In this document: piece by piece, positions 25,100 to 33,100 of the stretch | Layout of the letters: every line of letters begins with the position of its first letter | Numbering within the stretch: the first letter of the stretch is position 1 | Assembly (NCBI RefSeq): GCF_017353255.1 | Contig: NZ_JAFMYU010000024.1 | Coordinates: 43,276-107,275 of the forward strand | Direction: 5' to 3' | Length of the DNA stretch: 64,000 nucleotides | From: Fibrella aquatilis | GTDB taxonomy: Bacteria; Bacteroidota; Bacteroidia; Cytophagales; Spirosomataceae | Notes under the pieces: generated by a model | The model's input: the letters and a program-made list of their open reading frames with translations, nothing else | Databases searched by the model: none | Told to the model about the DNA's origin: nothing | Position numbers and translations under genes: made by a program

Positions 25100-27828
25100 T
25101 ACAGGCCCCGCAACTGCTTTATGCGTTCTTCTAAGGCGGCGATTTTGGCGTTGGCGTCGGCAATTTTCTGGCGTTCGCGCTCCACTACTTCGGGTTTAGC
25201 GTTGGCCACGAATTTTTCGTTGCTGAGCTTTTTCATCACCGAATCGCGGAAGCCGGTTTGGTAATCGAGGTCCTTCTGAGCGTTGATAAGCTCCTGCGCT
25301 GGGTCGAGCTCGTCGGCAAGGTCAACGTAGAACTCGTCGCCTTTAATCAGGAACGACGTGGCGTTGTCGGGTCGGGCTGCGTTCAGCTTCTCTGACACAT
25401 ACGTAATTTCTGAGACGTTGGCCATCTTCCGAATCATGCTTTCTAGTTCGGCAAACCGGTCTGGCGATGCCGTGCGAATGGCCAGCGGCAGGGCCACTTT
25501 GGGCGCTATCTGCTTGCTATTGCGGATGTTACGAATGCTGCTGATGATCTCAAAAAGCACCTCAAAATCGGCCAGCACGGCAGTATTTACACCGCCGGGC
25601 CTCGGCGTTGGGTATTTACCTACGCATAGGCTTTCGCCGGGCTTGCGTTCGCGAATTTCCTGCCAGATTTCTTCGGTGATAAACGGCATAAACGGGTGCG
25701 CCAGGGCCATCAGCCGCTCGAAGAGGTTGATCGTGGTATCGTACGTTTCGCGGTTAATCGGTTCCGACGTGCCGGTTTCGGCGTTGTAGGCGGGCTTAAT
25801 GAGTTCGAGGTATTGCGAACAGAAATCATCCCAAATCAACTTGTAGATGCTCTGGAGGGCATCTGAGATACGGAACTTGCCCAAATGGTCTTCAATTTCC
25901 AGCAGCGAGGCGTTCAGCTTGGCCTTGAACCAGGTGATGGGTAATGCGGAGCGACCCTCAGCCCCCTGCTCTACGCCTTCTGCTATCGTCCACCCCTTTA
26001 CCAACCTGAATGCGTTCCAAATTTTGTTGCAGAAGTTGCGGCCCTGTTCGCAGAGTTTTTCGTCGAACGGCAGGTCATTGCCGGCGGGTGAGCTGAAGAG
26101 CATACCCGTGCGGACACCGTCGGCCCCGTATTGGTCGATAAGATCGAGCGGGTCGGGGGAGTTGCCCAGCGATTTCGACATTTTACGGCCCAGTTTGTCG
26201 CGCACGATGCCCGTGAGGTACACATTTTTGAATGGCTCCTGCCCCCGGTATTCATAGCCGGCAATGATCATCCGGGCCACCCAGAAAAAAAGGATTTCGG
26301 GAGCCGTTACCAGATCATTGGTGGGGTAGTAATAGTTGATCTCTTCGTTATCCGGGTTGCGGATACCGTCGAACACCGAGATAGGCCATAACCACGACGA
26401 AAACCAGGTGTCGAGCACGTCTTCATCCTGGGTTAAATCAGCCTCGGTCATGGCGAAGAGCAGCTTTTCGTGCTGCACTTTCCGCAGGGCTTCACGCTTG
26501 TTTTTGGCCACGATGATCGTACCGTCCTGCATGTAAAACGCCGGAATCTGCTGTCCCCACCACAGTTGGCGGCTGATGCACCAGTCACGGGGCGCTTCCA
26601 TCCAGGACCGGTACATGTTCTTGAATTTGGGCGGCACCAACTGCACCACATCCTCCATTACGGCCTTCAACGCAGGTTGGGCCAGGTCCTCCATCTTCAA
26701 AAACCACTGCAACGACAGCTTCGGCTCGATCACGGCGTTGGTCCGTTCCGAGAAGCCCACGTTGGAGGTGTATTCCTCCACTTTCTCCAGATTACCGGCC
26801 TCGTCCAGCAGCTTCACAATGGCCTTCCGCGCCGCAAACCGGTCCATCCCGACCAGAATCTGGGCTTTCTCGTTCAGGGTGCCATCGTCGTTGAGCAGGT
26901 CAATAACGGGTAGGTTGTGTTTGATGCCCAGTTCGTAGTCGTTGGGGTCGTGGGCGGGGGTTACTTTCAGGCCGCCCGTACCAAAATCCATCGTAACATA
27001 CTCGTCCAGAATGATTGGGATCTCCCTGTTAATCAAGGGAATACGTACCTTTTTACCGTGCAGGTGGATATACCGCTCGTCATTGGGGTTCACCGCTACG
27101 GCTGCATCGGCCATGATAGTTTCAGGCCGGACGGTGGCGATGGTAACGGAGTTTAGAGCCGAGAGCGCAGAGCTAAGAGGCAGTTCTTTGCTCTCGGCTC
27201 TTCGCTCTACGCTGCCAACCACTTCATACCTAATATAATACAGCTTCTGCTGAACTTCCTTCGTGATTACCTCTTCGTCGGAAACGGCGGTTTTGCCCTG
27301 GGGGTCCCAGTTCACCATGCGCACGCCCCGGTAGATCTGGCCTTTGTTATAGAGGTCTACAAACACGTCGATCACCGACTCATACAGCGCCGGGTCCATC
27401 GTAAAGCGGGTGCGGTCCCAGTCGCAGGAGGCCCCGATTTTGCGAAGCTGCTGGAGAATGATGCCGCCGTATTTTTCTTTCCACTCCCAGGCGTAAGCCA
27501 GAAATTCGTCACGGCTGAGGTCTTTTTTCGAAATGCCCCGCTCTTTCAGCATGGCCACTACTTTGGCTTCGGTGGCAATGCTGGCGTGGTCGGTGCCGGG
27601 CACCCAACAGGCGTTTTTTCCCTCCATGCGCCCCTTCCGAATCAGCACGTCCTGAATGGTATTGTTGAGCATGTGGCCCATGTGCAGCACACCCGTCACG
27701 TTGGGCGGTGGAATCACGATGGTGTAGGGTTCGCGCTCGTCGGGGGTAGAGGTAAACAGCTTATTATCAAGCCAATACTGATACCATTTGGCTTCGATCT
27801 CTTGGGGGGAATACGTCTTCGCAATCAT
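25099..27828 (-). CDS. valS: Valyl-tRNA synthetase
   Basis: 909 residues. Signatures: HMGH in PPNVTGVLHMGH (about residues 38-50), GTDHASIATE, the editing-domain motif ATVRPETIMAD, KMSKSLGNSPDP (about 555), the anticodon-binding region and a C-terminal coiled-coil tRNA-binding arm (about 840-909). It charges tRNA-Val and edits Thr-tRNA. Just before ATVRPETI, at the start of the editing domain, the chain has about 20 unusual residues (SVERRAESKELPLSSALSAL) encoded by a palindromic insert at 27155-27201; the frame is kept. A -7 box stands 34 bases upstream of the start. Confidence 0.96.
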   Translation of the reverse strand: MIAKTYSPQEIEAKWYQYWLDNKLFTSTPDEREPYTIVIPPPNVTGVLHMGHMLNNTIQDVLIRKGRMEGKNACWVPGTDHASIATEAKVVAMLKERGISKKDLSRDEFLAYAWEWKEKYGGIILQQLRKIGASCDWDRTRFTMDPALYESVIDVFVDLYNKGQIYRGVRMVNWDPQGKTAVSDEEVITKEVQQKLYYIRYEVVGSVERRAESKELPLSSALSALNSVTIATVRPETIMADAAVAVNPNDERYIHLHGKKVRIPLINREIPIILDEYVTMDFGTGGLKVTPAHDPNDYELGIKHNLPVIDLLNDDGTLNEKAQILVGMDRFAARKAIVKLLDEAGNLEKVEEYTSNVGFSERTNAVIEPKLSLQWFLKMEDLAQPALKAVMEDVVQLVPPKFKNMYRSWMEAPRDWCISRQLWWGQQIPAFYMQDGTIIVAKNKREALRKVQHEKLLFAMTEADLTQDEDVLDTWFSSWLWPISVFDGIRNPDNEEINYYYPTNDLVTAPEILFFWVARMIIAGYEYRGQEPFKNVYLTGIVRDKLGRKMSKSLGNSPDPLDLIDQYGADGVRTGMLFSSPAGNDLPFDEKLCEQGRNFCNKIWNAFRLVKGWTIAEGVEQGAEGRSALPITWFKAKLNASLLEIEDHLGKFRISDALQSIYKLIWDDFCSQYLELIKPAYNAETGTSEPINRETYDTTINLFERLMALAHPFMPFITEEIWQEIRERKPGESLCVGKYPTPRPGGVNTAVLADFEVLFEIISSIRNIRNSKQIAPKVALPLAIRTASPDRFAELESMIRKMANVSEITYVSEKLNAARPDNATSFLIKGDEFYVDLADELDPAQELINAQKDLDYQTGFRDSVMKKLSNEKFVANAKPEVVERERQKIADANAKIAALEERIKQLRGL
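27155..27201. repeat. Palindromic insert inside valS
   Basis: 12-base perfect inverted arms AGAGCCGAGAGC (27155-27166) and GCTCTCGGCTCT (27190-27201) around 23 bases, with further GAGC/GCTC-rich sequence on both sides. The low-complexity sequence is unlike the rest of the gene and adds a segment at the edge of the synthetase editing domain. Confidence 0.8.
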
Positions 27829-27861
27829 GCAGTCAGCTCGGCGGGTGCCGATTTAAGACCG

Positions 27862-27869
27862 CAAAAATA
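27862..27869 (-). promoter_or_regulatory. Probable -7 box of valS
   Basis: On the minus strand this reads TATTTTTG, fitting TAnnTTTG, 33 bases upstream of the valS ATG. It also lies just beyond the start of the gene's divergence from the upstream ORF's 3' end. Confidence 0.55.
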
Positions 27870-27874
27870 CGAAT

Positions 27875-29224
27875 TTAACGCGGGGAAGGGGTAGTCTGGG
27901 CCTCAACAGAATCGGGCACTAGCTGCTGTTTTCCCTTTTCCCAAACGGTAAGCGCAGGTGAGTTCTTGACCACAAAAACGTACTGAAAGTAGTCTGTTGT
28001 CACGTGGTTTTGAGGGTCATCGGGCGACATTTTAGAACCGGTAAAGCCCCCTACCTTCACCAGATGCAGAGCGTTGCGGTAAGGTGAACCGTCCGCATCG
28101 AGCCGGAAAAGGGTTGTTTCACCCGAACCGGCCAGTTTAGCCAGTTCATTAAACCCATCTACCTTAAACACGTGCCCGTCGGCATTGAGCAATTTCGATT
28201 GCTGAAACTCGCCTTTGTCCCGGAATATAAACGGCAGGTTGCGGCGATGAATAAGCATATAGCTATCGCCGAACAAAATGGGCATCGTCATCACCCGGAG
28301 ACCCGCCTTTCCCAGCAATTCCGCCACGCCTCGACTTTTGTTGACCGTGGCTTTCATCACGTGTGTATAGCCCCAGAGGCCGTATAATTTCTGGCCTTTC
28401 AGCCCGCGTTCCCGTATCAGGAACTGTGTGAGTCGGGCGGCAATTTCGTCGCGAGTGCGAATATTTTCGGTATAAAGGCACAGAGCCTCAATAATTTGAA
28501 AAAAGTTAATATTTTGATTTTCAAGCCATTGCTTGTACACAATGGGTTGTGCCAAACGGTCGGCGCGGATGGCCTTTGCGAAAGGGAGCACCTGGCCAAT
28601 AGACAATTTTGGCTGTTGGCACACCCGAATCAGACTATCAAGTTCAGGACAAGCACCCGCCGGGCGAGGTCGTTGACGAACGATGGCGCGCAGTTGCGGC
28701 AAGGCATAATAGCCGTTCTGCTGAAACCAGTCTACACCCAGAAACTGAATCCGGGCCGAATCGGGCAGGGTGTGGTTATAAGCTCTGATGCGTATCAGCT
28801 TATTATAGAATTCCTGATTTCCCCACTGCGACGTGCCCGCGTGGGTTTGTCTGAGGAAACCCGAAAACAGCGAGTCGAGCAAAGGCGTTTGCCCAGTTTC
28901 GAGGTATGCGTTCACGAGTGCAGCCTGTGCCCCGTCCATTTCGGCCAGGTAATACCGCAGCCCTACCCGCTGGTTGAGGTGCTTGAGTAAGGCAAAGTCG
29001 AGGGTTTGCGGGGTGGCATAACCATGTACTTCGCCCAGCATAAACAGGTCGTGCTGGTAAAAAGAGGTGTCGAAAAGGGCATACGATTGGGGCGTTTCGG
29101 GCAGCAAAATAGCCTTGTGCTGACTGAGGTAGTCAGCTTGTATGTTTTGGCCCTCGGCATAGGGTAGTGTCTGCTTAAGGAGTAGCAGGCCCAGAATTAG
29201 CGAAATAAGCAGGGTCGTTTTCAT
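27875..29224 (-). CDS. Exported protein with GEVHG motif, EreA/ChaN-like
   Basis: 449 residues from the ATG at 29224, chosen because it gives a signal-type N terminus (MKTTLLISLILGLLLLKQ) and lies downstream of a -7 box at 29254-29261; an in-frame ATG at 29305 would precede the promoter. The segment LFMLGEVHGYATPQTLDFALL followed by YYLAEMDGAQAALVNAYLETG resembles the core of erythromycin-esterase-like and ChaN/TIKI-type proteins, in which Glu and His of GExHG are catalytic or metal-linked. Another conserved His occurs in LWGYTHVMKA. Probably a periplasmic hydrolase or heme/metal-related protein; substrate unknown. Confidence 0.65.
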   Translation of the reverse strand: MKTTLLISLILGLLLLKQTLPYAEGQNIQADYLSQHKAILLPETPQSYALFDTSFYQHDLFMLGEVHGYATPQTLDFALLKHLNQRVGLRYYLAEMDGAQAALVNAYLETGQTPLLDSLFSGFLRQTHAGTSQWGNQEFYNKLIRIRAYNHTLPDSARIQFLGVDWFQQNGYYALPQLRAIVRQRPRPAGACPELDSLIRVCQQPKLSIGQVLPFAKAIRADRLAQPIVYKQWLENQNINFFQIIEALCLYTENIRTRDEIAARLTQFLIRERGLKGQKLYGLWGYTHVMKATVNKSRGVAELLGKAGLRVMTMPILFGDSYMLIHRRNLPFIFRDKGEFQQSKLLNADGHVFKVDGFNELAKLAGSGETTLFRLDADGSPYRNALHLVKVGGFTGSKMSPDDPQNHVTTDYFQYVFVVKNSPALTVWEKGKQQLVPDSVEAQTTPSPR

Positions 29225-29253
29225 GCCCGTGTTCGTGGTTGGTTCAACAGGCA

Positions 29254-29261
29254 CAAACGTA
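29254..29261 (-). promoter_or_regulatory. Probable -7 box for the GEVHG protein gene
   Basis: Minus-strand TACGTTTG matches TAnnTTTG and lies 29 bases before the start at 29224. No convincing -33 TTG at the usual spacing. Confidence 0.5.
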
Positions 29262-29384
29262 AAAACACCCCACCGACCAGTACAGGCAAATGGGGTGTTC
29301 GGCACAGTTTGGGACGTTTAGCAGGCTACTGCCTACGCCTTTACGTAGATGGCCTGTTTCATCACCTGGCAAAGTCTACGACCG

Positions 29385-29984
29385 TTATTTCTTCTCGGCC
29401 ATAGCAGCATCCTGCTTTACAAATTCGCCGTTGGCTTTCAACTCCACCTCATCGCTTACTACGGCTACGGGGATGGTACCCACCGCAAAGTCGGACCGCT
29501 TGATGGTGCCGCTTATCTTCAAACCGGCCTTTTCCTGCTTGCCACGGGGGTTCTCCATCACCACCGGTCCCGTCAGCACGGCATCGAGCGCAATGGGTTT
29601 GGTAACGCCGTGCATGGTCAGGTTGCCCATGAGCTTGTATTTCTTTCCCTCTACTTTCTGAAATGACGTGCTTTTGAACGTCAGCGACGGAAACTTGGCC
29701 ACATCGAAAAACTTCTCACTTTTCAGGTCGTTGTCGCGGTAGTCACTTTCCGTATTAATCGTGTTCACGTCGGCAGTCAGATCAACTACCAGGTCCGACA
29801 GGTCTGGTTTAGTAGCTGTCAGCTTAGCGTCGAAGGTTTTGAAGTTACCATCAACTTCAGAGAGCATCAGGTGCGTTACGGTGAAGCCCACGCGTGAGTG
29901 CGCTTTGTCGGCTTTCCAAGTGGTTTGGGCGTAAGTGGCTGATAACGAGAGCAGCGCGGCGAAAGAAAGCAGGGTAGTTTTCAT
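29385..29984 (-). CDS. YceI-family periplasmic lipid-binding protein
   Basis: 199 residues with a signal peptide (1-19, ending ATYAQ). The mature protein is a complete YceI domain: WKADKAHSRVGFTVTHL at the start, then DVNTINTESDYRDNDLKSEKFFDVAKFP, LTMHGVTKP and IKRSDFAVG. YceI proteins are lipocalin-like beta-barrels that bind polyprenoids in the periplasm; the cargo here is unknown. The gene is single, upstream of and divergent from the large macroglobulin gene at 30175. Confidence 0.94.
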   Translation of the reverse strand: MKTTLLSFAALLSLSATYAQTTWKADKAHSRVGFTVTHLMLSEVDGNFKTFDAKLTATKPDLSDLVVDLTADVNTINTESDYRDNDLKSEKFFDVAKFPSLTFKSTSFQKVEGKKYKLMGNLTMHGVTKPIALDAVLTGPVVMENPRGKQEKAGLKISGTIKRSDFAVGTIPVAVVSDEVELKANGEFVKQDAAMAEKK

Positions 29985-30174
29985 ATGGTTTTTGAGGTTT
30001 TTTACAGAAGTAAACTACGTGTCTCTACACGAAAAGTCAAACCAAGTGCCGAGACAGAGCCGTTTTGTGCCGACGTAAGGGGCAGCTGATCAGCCATTCA
30101 GTCACTACCCTCCTACCTATATATCAACGCTTCCAAATTATGCGTTAATTGGCCGGTCTTAACCCCGGCCTTTC

Positions 30175-33100
30175 ATGTACCCTCCCTTCCGCGCCCGCCT
30201 GCTGCCCGTTGTGCTGCTGTGCCTGCTATTGACCCACTGCGCCCGTCTCTCCAACACCGTTCAGGTAACAGGCCGCAACTTCAATGAGGAAATTCAGCAG
30301 GCGCAGAACCTGATTTTCTCGTTCAACAAAAACGTTGGCCCCAGCACAAGCAACTGGGAATCAACGCCTTATATTACCTTCAAACCTGCTATTGCCGGGA
30401 AATTTCGCTGGACATCACCGAACGAACTGGTCTTTTCGCCCGAAACCAGCTTCGACCCCGCCACCAATTACCGCGCCGAACTGACGAAGGAAATCATCAA
30501 GGCAGCACCCGACAAAGGCCTGTCGGTGTCGGGCGATGAGATTGCGTTTCACACGCCTTACCTGCAACTCACCGGCACCGAAACCTGGTGGACGCGTGAC
30601 CGCGACGGGGGTAAACCCGTGGCTAAATCACGATTGGTGTTTAATTACGATTTGCCCGCCGCCGAGGTAGCTACCCGTTTGCAGATGCAGTCGGAAGAAC
30701 AAAAACTGACTACGGGCAGTATACAGGCCGGTCAGGCAGGGTCGGCACTTATGTCGGGTACCAACGGCGGGCTTGTCGTAACCCTGCCCGACGCCCCCGC
30801 TGAGGCCAACGAACGGCCACTTTCGGTACACCTCGACAAAGGGCTGAAAGTGCCCGGCACGGCCTACGAGAGCAAAGATGTGATTGAACAAACAGCCACC
30901 TTACCTACGCCGAAGCGGCTTGAGGTGGGCGACGTGCAAACGGGCTATTCGGCCCAAAAAGGGTTCATCCGCGTAGCCACCACGCAGGCTTTGCAAAACG
31001 AAAACCTAAGCCAGTACTACACCATTCAGCCCACGGTGCAGACCACCGCCGAACTCACGGAAAACGGCCTGCTGATTCGCGGCGATTTCAACGAAACCGA
31101 CACCTACGTCCTCACACTCACCACAGCCATGCGCGGGGTGCTGGGGCCGAAACTGGCCGAACCCGTTTCACGCGATGTGTTTTTTGGACAGATGCCCGCC
31201 GGACTGGAATTTGCCCAGAAAAAGGCCCTGTACCTCTCCTCAAAAGGGTCAAGAAACGTGGGGCTGACGATTACCAACGTACCCAAAGTGCAGGTAAAAA
31301 TTGCCCGGTTGTTTGAGAACAATATCCTGCAATTCCTGAAAAACAATCGTTACGAAGACTACAACGATGGTGGCGAAGCAAGTGGTTCCTTCACCTACGG
31401 CAACGACGAAAACGGGGATCTAAGCCAGGTATTGGTCAATAAACTGGTGGAAACGAGCGATTTACCTAAAGTGCGGGGTACGTCGGCTTTGAACCTGTCT
31501 ATTCCTGACACCAGCCCCACGCAGACCGGCAGGCCCCTGCGCGGCACGTACCTGGTGTCGGTGCAGTCGGAAAACGAAGCCTATGTATCAGCCACGCAAC
31601 TGGTGTCGGTGTCGGATATTGGGCTGATTGTGCGGAAATCGGCTGATGATATATTGGTGTGGGCCAATTCCATTCAGACCACCGACGCGCTGAGTGGGGT
31701 GGAGGTGTCGCTGGTGAGCAGCAATAATCAGACGGTATATACCCTGAAAACGGACAGCGACGGGTTTGCGCGGTTCGAGAAGGTGGCCGAGAAAGCGCCC
31801 GGTTTCACCATCGCCATGCTCACCGCCCGGCAGGGTGGCGAGGCCGAACCGGGCGATTTCAATTTCCTGTATCTGGCTGATACCGAAGTAGAAACGTCGC
31901 GGTTTGAGGTTGATGGTAAACGCAACAGCGCGGCGGGCATCGATGCGTTTATCTACGGTGACCGCAGCATCTACCGCCCCGGCGAAACGATCCACCTGAA
32001 CACAATTCTGCGCAAAGCCGCCGCTCAGAACGTGGGCGCCATTCCACTGACTATCAAGATCTTATTACCCAACGGTAACGAGTATCAGCAGCTTCGCCAA
32101 ACCACCAACGAGCAGGGAGCTGTCACCGCCGATATTCCCGTCGACCCTGCCGCCGTCACGGGCAGCTACACTGTAGAGGTCTACGATGGCAACAATTCGC
32201 TGCTGGCCTCTAAGGCGTTGAGTATTGAAGAGTTTATTCCCGACCGCATCAAAGTCGATGTGAAAACCGACCGCGACGCCTACCGGTCAGGGCAAACGAT
32301 CACGCTGTCGGCCACGGCGCAGAACCTCTTTGGCCCACCCGCCGCCGACCGCGCCTATGAGGCCGAACTACAACTGAAACGTAAGGAATTTGCGCCCAAA
32401 GGCTACACTGACTACACCTTCACGATCCCGTCGGCGCAGCAGGTGCCGGGCCAACCGGCCCCCGGCACGTTCGAAAAAGTGTTGCGGCAGGGGCGCACCA
32501 ACGGCACCGGGCAGTTTACCGAGGTCTTCGACATCCCCGCCACCTACCACGACATGGGCCTGCTGGACGGCAAACTGTTCATCACTGTTTTCGACGAAAA
32601 TGGCCGACCCGTTAACCGGCTGCGGCGGTTCGAGGTGCAAACGCAGGATGTGCTCTATGGCGTCCGTATGGCTGATCGCTACTTGACCACCAACACCCCG
32701 CTGGCCGTAGAAGTGGTGGGCCTAAACGCCGCTGGTATTCCTCAGAATGCCTCGGCGCAGGTGCAGGTAGTGCGGTTCGACTACCAGACGGTAATGGAGA
32801 AACAGGAAGGCGGCAGTATCAAATACAACACCAAACGCCGCGAGAAAGTGGTGTATACCAACGTATTGCGGCTGTCGGGCAAACCTGCGCAGTTCAAGTA
32901 CGTGCCCACGGTGTCGGGCGAATATGAGGTACGCGTACGGAGGCCCAACCAACCCGCCGATGCGGCGCTGGGCGTGTTGGGCTACACCGCCGCCGACTTT
33001 TACGCCTATGGCTACGGCAGCACTACGGCCTCGTCGTTTGTTGTGAGCACAGAAGGGCAGGTACTAATGGAGTTCGACAAGCCTACCTACGAAACTGGTG

